DNA of 64,000 nucleotides from Lepidostoma basale. Taxonomy: Eukaryota; Arthropoda; Insecta; Trichoptera; Lepidostomatidae. How positions within the stretch are numbered: position 1 is the first letter of the stretch; each line of letters begins with the position of its first letter. Below, in pieces: positions 21,466-31,699 of the stretch. Location: NCBI GenBank assembly GCA_022606425.2, contig JAHDVF020000240.1, forward strand, positions 310,001-374,000, read 5' to 3'. The position numbers and the translations under genes are program-made. A model generated the notes under the pieces. That model was given only the letters and a program-made list of their open reading frames with translations, was not told where the DNA came from and did no database searches.

Positions 21466-22242
21466 ACAACAACACAACAACAACAACAAACCATCACGCC
21501 GTTTCTTCGCAGGGGTAGGCAGAGAGAATGGACCGCCACACGACTCTATCCTGGCACACCTCTCTAGCTTCCTCCACATTCATACATCGAGTCATACACG
21601 CACGTCGATTCTTCCGGCTTCTGACATGACCAACCTTTAATATTTGATTAATTTGGACATGCCATGTTTTTCTCGGTCTACCTCGACTCCTTACTCCATT
21701 TACATCGTTAACGTATACTTTTTTAACCATTCTTTCTTCACCCATGCGCTCCACATGTCCGAACCAACACAACGAACCATTCATAATTTTGTTCATAATA
21801 CCTTCTTTCGCTCTACATTCCTTCCTAATATCAGCATTTGAGATTCTGTCATACATCGTTCTACCACACATACGTCTTAGGGACCTCATCTCTACCGCAT
21901 TTATTCTGCTCTCATCTTTCTTCTGTCAGTTCCATGCTTCGCTTCCATACATAGGAGTTGGGACCAGAACTCCATTGTGAACGGCCATTTTCGCTTTCAT
22001 TGATAAATTCTTGTTTCCAATAACTACTTTTAAAGCTCCATTCACTTTGTTACCCGCACCAACCCTTTTTTCAACATCACTGTCCGTTCGGCCATCCGCT
22101 GTGAACATGCTACCTAAATACACAAATTCCCTCACCTGTTCCAAGTTCTCTTCATTTACACTTATATTACAAACTGTCATTTGCTCTTCCCTTTCAAAAA
22201 CTAACACCTTTGACTTTCCGACATTCATCAAAACACGTTAAA
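21466..22242 (-). mobile_element. RTE-like LINE, 3' ~0.77 kb, (GTT)n tail subtype
   Basis: Two overlapping minus-strand frames (22231-21926 and 21889-21494), separated by a frameshift near 21925, together cover the C-terminal third of the protein. They include EFVYLGSMFTADGRTDSDVE, NGALKVVIGNKNLSMKAKMA, MCGRTMYDRISNADI, GRPRKTWHVQINQILKVGHV and SAYPCEETA. The tail complement is (CAA)n rather than (CTAA)n, a trait shared with 38870-39150 and 48835-48990. The 5' part with RT motifs is absent. Confidence 0.85.
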
Positions 22243-22955
22243 ACAATCAAATAGCAGACAACATAATTTTGAATAAGTGTGATCCATCAATGAACTCCGT
22301 TTTCATCATTAGCATCATCATATTCATCATCTGAAGAGTTTGATGATTCAGTGTCCGTATCAATTGAAAAAAGAAATTCCTCGTCTTCATCTAGCCAAAT
22401 ATTTCGTTTATTAAGTACTCGCGGCTGAATTTCCTATGGTAACAATTCTCTGGACCGAATGTACACAGATACACCTATAAAATCAATACAAAATATACAA
22501 TACGTATTTTTATTATTATTCACTAATCATAAATCGGTTTTTAATCTCTACGGAACACTCATCTGTCATCTTTTTCGAATGGTAGGTATTAATGGCGCAA
22601 ATATTCTCTGCTCTCCTTCACAAAAGGGGTTTAACTTTTAGAATAGTCTCTCTTATACTGATTTTTATAACTTTGGGCATTGTTAATCTAAAATTAATAA
22701 AGAAAACCAAAAATCCCGGTGACGATTAAAAAATAACCTCAAATCTTTCACATTGAGTATTGACATCTGGCATCAACAATACACCACCTACGGGCGTTTT
22801 CGAAACTAAAATGGAAGCCATGATGTTTTTTGTACTTTGTCTCAGAAGTCAAATATAGTCAAATTTATGACAAATATAATTAATTTTAAATCATTTAAGT
22901 GATTTTTTCAAATGTTTTAATGATTATTCTGTTATCCGGAACGGAGACAAATCCA
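22243..22955. other. unassigned sequence
   Basis: Probably the interior of the interspersed repeat spanning 20647-23047; no coding recognised. Confidence 0.35.
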
Positions 22956-23309
22956 GCTAATATAAGATCTTCAAAATTGGTCCAGCCGTTCTCGAGTTAT
23001 AAATGGTGTAACTAACACGATTTTTGACTTTGTTTTATATATATAGACATTAGCTAACTGAGCGCCGCGCCGTACCGTGCCGCCAGTAATATTTTTGGAC
23101 AACAATTGCCTTATTTTTATCCAGCAATCTAAGATTATTCAACGTGTCAATACTGTGTCGCGTTTTAAAATCCATCTAATGATATAACAAACATTAAAGT
23201 TATTGATAAATACAAATTAACACATCTCTTGTTGAAGTATTATTATTGTTTATCGAAATGATATATTTCTTATTTCTAAGATTATCAAATTTTCATAAAC
23301 TATAATACT

Positions 23310-23560
23310 ATAAAACTTCTCGAAAACCGACGTTTTCATTCGTCTTAAGGATTTAAAACGAAGTTTTACTTCATTGTTAAAAAAACAATAAAAATGTAAT
23401 TATTCTAGCTTCAACAATGATTTAAATCGTATTTTTATAGAAGTTTTATTTTATTTTACGAGATTGAGATGTTTTGCTTCGAAGGGGCATTATCAAATAT
23501 ATTTAATAATGTCCTTGTAAGACGAAACATGCTACTCCCATGAAATATAATGGAACTTAA
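23310..23560. repeat. foldback repeat, family A, decayed
   Basis: It contains CTTCTCGAAAACCGACGTTT, TCATTCGTC and, at 23465-23540, inverted decayed ribozyme-like centres (GTTTTGCTTCGAAGGGGCAT on the minus side, AATAATGTCCTTGTAAGACGAAACATG on the plus side in two pieces). Confidence 0.55.
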
Positions 23561-23624
23561 TAAAAACAATATATAAACTATTAAATTAAAAAACTTTGTT
23601 GTATGTATCACAATTGTATTTTTA

Positions 23625-23677
23625 TTTTTCACGACAGCTGTTTCATTAACAACGTTGACATCATCAGGTGTTACAAT
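23625..23677 (-). ncRNA. hammerhead motif, family D
   Basis: On the minus strand: CTGATGA (plus complement at 23661-23667), T, helix II GTCAAC/GTTAAT (one mismatch), GAAAC, AGCT, GTC. The full conserved core is present. Flanks AACTTTGTTGTATGTATCAC are those of family D. Confidence 0.65.
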
Positions 23678-23770
23678 AATATTATTGTATAAAACAAAGT
23701 TTTTTAATGTATCAGTTTATAATGTTGAAGTATCATAGTGTTTCGGCCAAAACAATGTACTAAAAACAAG

Positions 23771-24077
23771 TCAATTGATTGTTTCATTAGCCATACAGGG
23801 TTTTAAAGAAAACGTGACTTTCAAATCACCCTGCATTCGGATAGAGTGGCACAATAAGTCACTATATTCACACTCCCCACTAGCATCTCCATCAGCATGC
23901 GGGTTTGCGGAAGTCGGGCACGTGCTGCGACACAACACACCGGCTGCGGACACCTTAGTACATGTACTCACTCCCATACATGCTAGGCCCTTGCAGTGGC
24001 GGAACAAGGTTTTAGAATGCCATCATTACGAACAATCATATAGCTTGTGGATAATAACGTTAACGTTACATTGTTAA
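23771..24077. other. unassigned GC-richer stretch
   Basis: Open on both strands for 78-100 codons (minus frame with many Cys/Thr/Ser). No domain is recognised; probably a decayed repeat. Confidence 0.3.
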
Positions 24078-24089
24078 CGTATGCATTCT

Positions 24090-24345
24090 AAAACATTATT
24101 TCTCCATCCATACGCTCCACATTTCTGAACCAACGCAGCGATTCTTTTCATAATTTTATTCATAATACCTTCTTCCGCTCAACATTCTGAGATTCTGACG
24201 TATATCGTTCTACCGCATTTATTCTGCTCTCATCCTTCTGCTACCAGTTCCATGCTTCGCTTCCATACATAAGGGTTGGGACTGGAACTCAATTGGGAAC
24301 GGCCGTTTTCGCTTTCTTTGATAAATTCTTGATTCCAATAACTTC
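24090..24345 (-). mobile_element. RTE-like LINE internal fragment
   Basis: Minus-strand coding remnants for ESRINAVE, YRI-type DRISN and WFxHVERM regions in order (CCATGCTTCGCTTCCATACA; CATTTATTCTGCTCTCATCC). The tail is absent. Confidence 0.75.
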
Positions 24346-24522
24346 AACAATATTTTATATTCTGAAAGTGTTGTTAAATATAAATATTTTTAATTATTTA
24401 GATAATGGTAAAAACATATTTAATTTTAATAAGGATGCAAAAATTGTCATTCATACACTATTATACATATTTTTGAAATCTCCATTTTCTTGCATGTCAC
24501 CCGCAAATGACATGTTGATGGC

Positions 24523-25250
24523 TAGCTAACTAACTAACCATCATGCAGTTTCCCTGGAGGGGTAGGCAGAGAGGATGGATCGCCACATTGTTCTATCCTG
24601 GCAAAATTCTCACGCCTCTTCTACATTCACACATCGTGACATGTACGCTCGTCGATTGTTCCTACTTCTTAGTGACCTCATTTCTACAGCATTTATCCTA
24701 CTTTCAACCTTCTTCTGCCAACTCCAAGCTTCATTTCCATACATAAGGGTCGGGACTAGAACTCCATTGTGCACTGCCATCTTTGCTTCAGTCGATATAT
24801 TTCTATTTACGGTAATGACTTTGAGTGCACCATTTATTTTGTTTCCAGCTCCAACCCTTTTCCCGATATCTTTCTCCATTCTTCTATATCTTGTAAACAT
24901 GCTTCCCTGATAAACAAATTCGGTAACTTGCTCCGATTTCTCACCGTTCGCACTTATCTCACAATCCGTCATACATTCTTCCTTTTCAAATACTATAACT
25001 TTATAAGTGTTATATATACAGAGTGTGTAAAAAAGAAAAATAGAAACAAACCATAACTTTAGACTGTGACACGTTCATCACAAGGTCATACTTATCGCAT
25101 ACGTCGTTCATTCTTGACACTAGGGCTTTTAGTTCGTCCATGCTATCAGTAATTAAAACAACGTCATCTGCATATAGCAAACAGCTGATGAACATATCGT
25201 TCATTTTCGCACCAGCGTTTATGCCATCTAATTCTTTCATAAGTTACTGA
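24523..25250 (-). mobile_element. RTE-like LINE with RT catalytic box and internal deletion
   Basis: The minus-strand frame 25240-25010 holds YADDVVLITDSMDELKALVS, the catalytic YADD box of the reverse transcriptase, followed by DLVMNVSQSKVMV. After a short disrupted stretch the frame 24972-24610 gives EFVYQGSMFTRYRRMEKDIG and AVHNGVLVPTLMYGNEAWSW. There, AVEMRSL joins directly to RSRNNRRAYMSRCVNVEEA. About 95 codons (RMCG to GHVR) are deleted in frame compared with 7423-8325. It ends with the (CTAA)n tail complement at 24523. Confidence 0.85.
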
Positions 25251-25254
25251 AAAG

Positions 25255-25395
25255 CAGCCACGCTCGAAGTAGGAACAATCGACGAGCGTGAATGTCACGG
25301 TGTGTGAATGTGGAGGATGAGCGAAAGTTATATCAGGATAGAATAGTGTAGCGGTCCATCCTTTCTACCTAAACAGCGTGATGGTTAGTTTTTAT
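25255..25395 (+). mobile_element. RTE-like LINE 3' terminus, opposite orientation
   Basis: GAAGTAGGAACAATCGACGA through GCGGTCCATCCTTTCTACCT and GCGTGATGGTTAGTT. It abuts the 5' end of the minus-strand copy, giving a head-to-head pair. Confidence 0.7.
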
Positions 25396-25764
25396 ATTTC
25401 ATTTGATAAATGTCTGTTGATAAAATTTATGAATTTTGATGTATTATTTTAATGATAAATACTCGATCCAGCACTGTAGTGTAGAGAGGACGAGGACCGC
25501 GATATGGCGACAAACAAAGACAGACAGGAAGACAAGAGTCACCTACGCCGGGAACATTGCCCCATTCATGAGCAGATAATGGATAATGCCGCTCTTTCCG
25601 TTCAGGACACAATAATGTACGCACTCATTCGGCAAATGCGAAATTTACTGCTTCAACTCTTATTGTGTACCTGCCTCGCTTCTATTTCATAATGCTGATT
25701 CGTGTATCGTACGTTAGAAATACTAGAAAAAATACAACTTTATAAAAAAAAATCTAAATTATTG
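25396..25764. other. unassigned sequence
   Basis: Short frames near 25430-25690 on both strands; none recognised. Confidence 0.35.
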
Positions 25765-25936
25765 ATCAATCAATCAAATAAGTTTATTTCATCAACAGAC
25801 ATTACAAAAAAAAAATTAAGGCATCTATTGAGAACAGGTAGAATAATATATTGTATTTAGTATACTACCAGAAACGCATGAGAGATGGTTCAACATTAGG
25901 AAGACAGGATACTCTCCAGAATAAAGAATATTTGCC

Positions 25937-25946
25937 TTCTGAACAT
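25937..25946. repeat. target-site duplication, left
   Basis: TTCTGAACAT, repeated exactly at 27347-27356 on the other side of the RTE-like element. Confidence 0.85.
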
Positions 25947-27346
25947 CTTCTTCTTCTTCTTCAGCCGTCTCTCCACTGCTGGATGTAGGCCTCTTCTAAT
26001 TTCTTCCATTTTTCTCTTCTTTGGGCTTCTCTTATCCACTTGCTACCCGCGACAGGGACAATATCATCGGCCCAACGTTTCTGAGGCCGGCCTATTCCTC
26101 TTTTCATGTCCCATGGTCTCCATCCTAGGACTCTGGGTGCCCATCTGTCTGTTCCCTGTCTGGCAACATGACCTGCCCATTGCCACTTTAGCCTGGCAAT
26201 ACGATCCACCACGTCGACAACCTTTGTCCGGCGTCTGATTTCTTCATTTCTGATTCTATCTCTCAGACTTATGCCTAACATTTGTCTCTCCATAGATCGC
26301 TGTGTACATTTTAATTTATATATGGTCCTCGCAGTTAAGGTGATAGTTTCCAGACCATATGTAAGCACAGGGAGGATACCTGTTTCAAACACTTTTCTTT
26401 TTAAATTCATGGGAATATCCTTGTTTTTAAGGATATGATTGAGTTTCCCAAAGGCTGCCCAACCTAGTCCAATTCTTCTGGGTACTTCCGCTGTCTGATT
26501 TTCTTTCCCTAATTTGATCTTATGTCCAAGATAAATATACTCTTCAACAGGTTCAATTTTCTTATTATCGATTGTGATACTGCTGTTGGATGGACTCATG
26601 ATTTTGGTTTTATTTATGTTCATCTGTAGACCAACTTTCAGGGAGGCATCGTGGAGCTCTTTTATCATGGTATGAAGTTCTTCCAGATCATCACTGATGA
26701 GTACTATGTCATCTGCGAAGCGGAGGTGACTCAGATATGTTCCGTTTATTTTTATCCCTTTATGTTCCCAGTTTAATGTTTTAAAGATACTTTCTAGAAC
26801 TAACGTAAAAAGTTTAGGTGAGATGGTATCGCCTTGTCTTACACCTCTCTTGATATTGATTTTCCCCGTTTTTGTGTCCTCGTCAATCCTTACATCCATT
26901 GTAGCGTGGTCATAGATAAATTTGATCAGCCTTGAGTATCTGGAGTCAATTCTTGCTTCATTTAGCGCATTTATTATTCCCCACTGTTCTACAGAGTCAA
27001 AGGCTTTTTTGTAGTCAATGAATGCAAGATGAATTTTAATATTATATTCTGTGACTTTCTCAATTAGCAATCGTAGAGTTTGGATGTGGTCTGTGGTTCC
27101 AAACCCTTTTCTAAAACCAGTTTGTTCTATTGGTTGGTAAAAATCTAGTTTAGGTGTTAAACGGTTCGTCATAATTTTAGTAAGAAGTTTGTATAGGTGG
27201 GATAACAGACTTATTGGTCGGTAGTTTTCTAGGTTCTCTGGGTCCCCTTTTTTATGCAATAATATAACTTCAGCGTTTCTCCACTTTTCGGGTATGGCCT
27301 CCTGTTCTAGGCACTTGTTAAGGAGTATTTTTACTGCCTCAATGAT
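25947..27346 (-). mobile_element. 5'-truncated RTE-like LINE with (GAA)n tail
   Basis: Bounded by the 10-bp duplication TTCTGAACAT. The 3' end on the minus strand is a GAAGAAGAAGAAG tail, on the plus strand CTTCTTCTTCTTCTTC at 25947. 1,400 bp long. It inserted into the Jockey-like element and is the best preserved LINE here. Confidence 0.9.
25961..27346 (-). CDS. RTE-like reverse transcriptase, C-terminal part, open
   Basis: Open without a stop for 462 codons; there is no start codon because the element is 5'-truncated (the frame enters from 27346). Numbering from the TTG at 27259: residues 80-90 FIDYKKAFDSV (RT motif A with its Asp), 139-151 GVRQGDTISPKLF (motif B), 181-184 FADD (the YxDD-type catalytic box), then NINKTKIM and YLGHKI (thumb side), LTYGLETITL and a long tail ending YIQQWRDG. 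It would copy the element RNA into DNA at the target nick. The endonuclease and N-terminal RT are missing, so it cannot act alone. The lack of stops suggests recent insertion. Confidence 0.9.
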   Translation of the reverse strand: MIEAVKILLNKCLEQEAIPEKWRNAEVILLHKKGDPENLENYRPISLLSHLYKLLTKIMTNRLTPKLDFYQPIEQTGFRKGFGTTDHIQTLRLLIEKVTEYNIKIHLAFIDYKKAFDSVEQWGIINALNEARIDSRYSRLIKFIYDHATMDVRIDEDTKTGKINIKRGVRQGDTISPKLFTLVLESIFKTLNWEHKGIKINGTYLSHLRFADDIVLISDDLEELHTMIKELHDASLKVGLQMNINKTKIMSPSNSSITIDNKKIEPVEEYIYLGHKIKLGKENQTAEVPRRIGLGWAAFGKLNHILKNKDIPMNLKRKVFETGILPVLTYGLETITLTARTIYKLKCTQRSMERQMLGISLRDRIRNEEIRRRTKVVDVVDRIARLKWQWAGHVARQGTDRWAPRVLGWRPWDMKRGIGRPQKRWADDIVPVAGSKWIREAQRREKWKKLEEAYIQQWRDG

Positions 27347-27356
27347 TTCTGAACAT
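27347..27356. repeat. target-site duplication, right
   Basis: TTCTGAACAT, an exact copy of 25937-25946. Confidence 0.85.
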
Positions 27357-27914
27357 ACTTTTACTAATATGAAAGACTTTTATCTCCGAGGAGACCGCTT
27401 TCAGCAGATTAATTGCTCTTCCCACCGGTGTCAACAGAGGCAAGTTGATTCTGGCGGCCGGTAGGTAAAACAATCTATGCTGTCGCTGTCGGAGATATCT
27501 ATCAGGGAGAAAAAGCCGAACACCCTCCAGCACGGCCGAGTTCTCGAAATATCCCCTGAGTAATCTAAAGAAATGGGTTATGAGATGCCCATCTCTTCGA
27601 AGCTACAGAGAGTTGGCCCCAAGCATTCCCAAAAGAAATGCTGTGGGATAGAGCCAAGGATAGCTACCATACTACCTCATGTAGAGATACCTCAGAATTT
27701 TTTTCTGAACCCTCTCCAGCATAACAGAATATCTCGCCTCGTGAGGACTCCCTATCACAGAACCACTTTCTAGTCTGCTCCGAACCAATGTGTTGTCGAT
27801 CCTATGGGCAGAGTACAGGTTAAAATCGCCAATCACAATGACACTTTTACCTCCGACCAGATTGAAGTTCGTATGCATCGCATCAAAGAATCGGTTGTAT
27901 ATTTCCCTATATCT

Positions 27915-27995
27915 AACTATCCATCACTCCGTTTCCTGGAATTAATTAGAAGAAAGAATGAACCACCGTACTGTTCTATCTTGGCATATCTTACA
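27915..27995 (-). mobile_element. RTE-like LINE 3' terminus
   Basis: CTAACTATCCATCACTCCGT then GAACCACCGTACTGTTCTAT is the last ~75 bp of the main LINE with a point-mutated tail. It joins the Jockey-like copy. Confidence 0.65.
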
Positions 27996-28039
27996 AGGTT
28001 TCTTTATTTTTATTCATTAAAGATATCCATTAATATATT

Positions 28040-28772
28040 AGGTATGCAATTTAAACGATTTAATGATGAATGTCGGAAAATCACAGGTGTTAGTTTTTGA
28101 AAGTGAAGAGCAAATGACAATTTGTAATATAAGTGTGAACGAAGAGAACTTGGAACAGGTGAGGGAATTTGTGTATTTAGATAGCATGTTCACAGCAGAT
28201 GGCCGAACGGATAGTGACGTTGAAAGAAGGGTTGGTGCGGGTAACAAAGTGAATGGAGCTTTAAAAATGGTTAAAAATAGTTGGAAACAAGAATATATCA
28301 ATGAAAACGAAAATGGCCGTTCACAATGGAGTTCTGGTCCCAACCATTATGTATGGAAGTGAAGCTTGAAACTGGCAGAAGAAAGATGAGAGCATAATAA
28401 ATGCGGTAGAGATGAGGTCCCTAAGACGTATGAGTAGTAGAACGGTGTACGACAGAATCTCAAATGCGAGTATTATGAACAAAATTATGAAAGGATCGCT
28501 GCGTTGGTTCGGTCATATGGAGCGCATGGATGGAGAAAGAATGGTTAAGGAAGTATACGTTAACTATGTAAATGGAGTACGGAGTCGACATAGAACGAGG
28601 AAAGCATGGCATGACCAAATTAATCAAATTTATAATGCGGCCACGAGCGTGCATGTCACGATGTATGAATGTAGAAGAGGCGCGAGAATTATGCCAAGAT
28701 AGAACAATGTGGCGATCCATCCTCTCTGCCTACACCTTCGGGAAAACGGCGTGATGGTTAGTTAGTTAGTTA
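28040..28772 (+). mobile_element. RTE-like LINE, 3' ~0.73 kb
   Basis: Plus-strand frames 28063-28362 and 28412-28702 carry MMNVGKSQVLVFESEEQMTI, EFVYLDSMFTADGRTDSDVE, then MRSLRRMSSRTVYDRISNAS and WFGHMERMDGERMVKEVYVN. A short deletion and frameshifts remove the RPRKTW-to-GHVR linker in part. It ends GGCGTGATGGTTAGTTAGTT. It is the mirror copy of 21466-22242 in content. Confidence 0.85.
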
Positions 28773-28782
28773 GGTATTTGAA

Positions 28783-28828
28783 ATTCTATCACACATGCGT
28801 CTAAGGAATCTCATCTTTACCGCATTTA
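28783..28828 (-). mobile_element. RTE-like LINE scrap
   Basis: TCACACATGCGTCTAAGGAA then CATCTTTACCGCATTTATT is the complement of the AVEMRSLRRMC coding segment. It lies directly after the tail of the plus-strand copy. Confidence 0.6.
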
Positions 28829-29915
28829 TTATTTATTAATGCAAGTTCTATGTTAAGACGTCTATTCTCTTCCTGGTTTTGTACTCATGTATAGCACTTA
28901 AATTGAGTTGCTTTTCCATCAACTATACGCGTATAAATACTTCACCAACATTATACTCGTATACTGTTTTGTCTAGAACTTTCTGAAGTATTCTTTAAGT
29001 ACTCTGGAACCTCTTTAAGTTACTAGAAGCTCTTTCCAAGCGAAGTCGGCTATTCAGAGCTCTTCAATTTTGAAGTTCCTCGAACTCGGCGGAGGTCCGC
29101 TTGAATAGGGTTTGTCGTCACGGAAGCAGACTGCACAAATACGACGCAAGTGTGCCGAACATCCGCCGGACCTCATTGTTTCATCGAAACTTCGTAATTG
29201 ACTCTAGTGTTAACCAAACAGATACCAATATTCAGGCCCGATTCCAGGACAAAACCAACTCTTTATTTTTTTCTTACTATCTTAATTTATTATTTTCATT
29301 ATTGACGGTATTAATAAATGTCGCGTAAACAATCGCATTGATGCTTATAAACACGAGTTAAATGAGCTGAATATGGTAATTAAGATAATTGTTGGGACCC
29401 AATACATTGTTGACAATAATTAAGGGATAAACCCCAGATTACATAGTTAAATATGTGGATACAATGTTTACATATGTAATGAATGAGTATATACTCGTAC
29501 TTTGTTCGAGGCATTTAAAAAAGAGAGACTCTATTTAAAGTTTTCCTTTGCTGAAATTTTTTAAACAAATAATATATTAAATAGTCCATTGTTTTGGCCG
29601 ATGGCTATGGAAAGATCAGTTTGATTATTAAATAATTAATAATCAAACTAATCTTTCCAATAGTCCCATTTTAGCCATGTTCCCCATTGAAAATAATTTT
29701 AAAAATTCCCTTAAAAACTTTTTTTTTTTAATTTAACTCCCCTGTCCACCACTAAAATCTGAATTAGATTCTCCATAATTTTTCACTAATGATCATGACT
29801 CACCGTTCTAAGATTCTATTCGTCCTCGCACACACTTTCTCCTACCTCCCCTTCTCCCCTCCATTTTATATTTCTTTCTTCATATGTTGTTCTCTGATTT
29901 TATTTTAAGTTTACT
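28829..29915. other. unassigned sequence
   Basis: An inverted repeat at about 29600-29665 (GGAAAGATCAGTTTGATTAT with its inverse after a short spacer) lies near GTCCATTGTTTTGGCCGA, a family D flank phrase. Otherwise nothing is recognised. Confidence 0.4.
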
Positions 29916-29918
29916 CTC

Positions 29919-29965
29919 CTATCCTGACGAAGCTCCGGCGGGAGCGAAACCGGTTGGTGTCACCA
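29919..29965 (+). ncRNA. hammerhead motif, family B (complete core)
   Basis: CTGACGA at 29924-29930, unpaired A, helix II GCTCC/GGAGC (29932-29936 with 29941-29945), GAAAC at 29946-29950, CCGG stem III, then TT with cleavage expected after 29955. All core positions fit the hammerhead consensus (N7 is free). Stem I pairs C-G, T-G, A-T. Confidence 0.7.
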
Positions 29966-29994
29966 AATATAGTGGTGTAGATACAAACACTTAA

Positions 29995-30235
29995 AGTGTA
30001 TTTTTATATTATTTTAAAATATATTAATTAAAACGTCTGTTTTTTAGAGGTTTTTTTACATATTTCACGGAGATGACATGTTTCGCCTTGCTTAATCATT
30101 TGAGAATGCCTTAGAAAAGCGAAACAAGTCATTCCCATGATTGAATAAGAAAAAAATAGACGAATTTTTATTAATATCTCAAATTTTATGAAAAGTTTTA
30201 CATCCTTTTTCGAGAAACAATAAATTAATACATGT
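29995..30235. repeat. foldback repeat, family A
   Basis: AATTAAAACGTCTGTTTTTT on the left and ACATCCTTTTTCGAGAAACA on the right, around inverted motifs GACATGTTTCGCCTTGCTTA and GAATGCCTTAGAAAAGCGAA. The core is TTGAGAA on the plus copy. Confidence 0.6.
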
Positions 30236-30559
30236 ATTATTTTATTAACGTTCTATTATGAAACCACTGGTGAAGGATCTGTCGACTTGTCTAGAACAAA
30301 TAGTGGCCAATTGTACCACTGCCACTGTACCGTCATCTATTCACTATTCCGGCTGCACATTGCACACGCGGCATCTTATAAAGACATTGTTTCTTAGGAA
30401 TTTGATGCTCACAATAAAACACACGTAACATTGCAGCCCGAATGACAACTTGACTATTTTGTTGATGCATACATTATGTAATGTAGCCACATGATTTGAA
30501 AAAAATAATTACAATACCTATATTTTGATACACAATATATAAAAATATCATTGCTAAAA

Positions 30560-31000
30560 ACGTCTATCCAAAAAAGCCAAGTTAGCAATGCACAATGGAA
30601 GTGAAACATGAATATTATTAGGATTGCTGGACGCGTATGGATGAAAGTGGCACTTGATAATGGGCAGTGGGGTGCTTTGGGAGAGGCCTACGTTCAGCAG
30701 TGGACGATAGACGACTTATAAGAAAAACATTAAGAAGAAGACGCGTGAAACTCCAAAATATTGGAAAACTTGAATAAATGCAGAGAAAATGAGATTTCTT
30801 AGACGAATAAGTCTTTCAATCAAAGATAGCCAAATGCATGTATAAAAATTTAATGCAGTGCAAATAAAAGCTGCTCAAATAAATCACGAAAGGTGCACTA
30901 AAATCGATTGGACACACGAAAAGAATGAAGAGACAGAATGGTAAAGAAAGTATAAGTTCATGATTTGAGTGGAGCAAGAAATAGAGGAATTTCCACATCA
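30560..31000 (+). mobile_element. RTE-like LINE remnant with a second LINE scrap inside
   Basis: CAATGGAAGTGAAACATGAA and AATGCAGAGAAAATGAGATT are decayed phrases of the main LINE. At 30675-30735 the 3' end of the 25947 family (GAGAGGCCTACGTTCAGCAG) is embedded. Very old. Confidence 0.55.
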
Positions 31001-31004
31001 CTCC

Positions 31005-31370
31005 ACATAGCCGTAGAGAGTTTTAGGCTCCTTAATTATATTATTTTTAACTTCTCGATCCTGCACTTTTTTGCTCGCAGCAGTCCATTATATCCAGCTT
31101 AGCTAAAACATAATCCATCAGATGCTATCTAGGCCTTCCTAGAGTTCTTACTCCGACTGATCTTGACGTGTTCGAGTTTTTTATTGCTTTTGTCTCTCCA
31201 GTTCAAACGCGACAAATCGGTGCTAGGCGACCGGCTCTCACGATGTTCGTTACAAAGGGTTGATTGGTCTATGTGTGGATCTCTTTAGAGCTCATATGCC
31301 TCATCACCAGGTCTAGATCCAAGCAATATTCTTAGGATTGTATTGTTTAAATAGTAAATTCCCGGCTGTT
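31005..31370 (-). mobile_element. LINE 3' fragment
   Basis: GC-richer segment with broken minus-strand coding including a RVRTLGRPR-like stretch (complement of GGCCTTCCTAGAGTTCTTAC). Family not identified. Confidence 0.45.
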
Positions 31371-31439
31371 ATTTGAGAGTAAAATGGTATCAAAACTTGT
31401 TTTTAAATCAAATGTTTTCAAATTTTGTATTTTGGGGTC

Positions 31440-31590
31440 TTTAAAAAATCCGCGTAGCTCGTCTTTCCGGACCGACATTTCGGAGATTGTTATATAACCA
31501 CCCTGAAGAGGGAGACTGAAACGATCTCCGTAACGTCGCTCCAGAAAAACGAGCTACACGGATTTTCCCAAGATCCCAAAATACATTTTG
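31440..31590. repeat. foldback repeat, family C
   Basis: The left arm (CCGCGTAGCTCGTCTTTCCG) and right arm (CGAGCTACACGGATTTTCCC) are inverted copies. The left arm keeps only the 3' half of its ribozyme; the right arm has the full layout. Confidence 0.65.
31497..31545 (+). ncRNA. hammerhead motif, family C
   Basis: CTGAAGA at 31503-31509 (N7 = A, consensus-compatible), extra G, helix II GGAGA/TCTCC, GTAA for GAAA, C, GTC. Family consensus from the left arm is GAAATGTCGG, and stem I is ACC/GGT. Confidence 0.5.
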
Positions 31591-31699
31591 CAACAAACCG
31601 TGAAAGTCTACGCAATTGTTTTCAAAACTGTTGAAATGTCATATAAACATGTCTGAACGAAAGGAGGTTCCGTACTTATTACCATCCCTTTCATTAATA

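Larger units (their letters stand above)
20647..23047 (+). mobile_element. interspersed repeat with conserved end phrases, heavily interrupted
   Basis: The start CTAGCTGACCCGACGAACTT followed by CGTACCGCC, and the end GGTCCAGCCGTTCTCGAGTT followed by a TATATATATAGAC tail, are boundary phrases I recognise from a widespread arthropod repeat, though I cannot assign its class. Inside are a PLE remnant and an RTE-like LINE. Pairing of the two ends as one element is inferred. Confidence 0.45.
25765..27925 (-). mobile_element. Jockey-like LINE 3' part, split by an RTE insertion
   Basis: Two pieces, 25765-25946 and 27347-27925, flank the RTE-like element. The distal piece encodes on the minus strand a C-terminal region (SRLESGSVIGSPHEARYSVM; LERVQKKILRYLYMR; further on VGRAINLLKAVSSEIKVFHI). 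The proximal piece is 3' untranslated with a (TGAT)n-like tail. Closely similar copies are at 34656-35272 (plus) and 63439-64000 (minus). Stops and frameshifts make it a pseudo-element. Confidence 0.75.

Noticed and set aside
22320..22375. CTGAAGAGTTTGATGA as a family C core
   Set aside because: No GAAAC strand or helix II follows; the sequence is a low-complexity TCATCATC stretch.
25010..25395. Twin-priming (5' inversion) of a single LINE
   Set aside because: The minus-strand piece has its own 3' tail at 24523, so the plus-strand 3' terminus must be a separate insertion.
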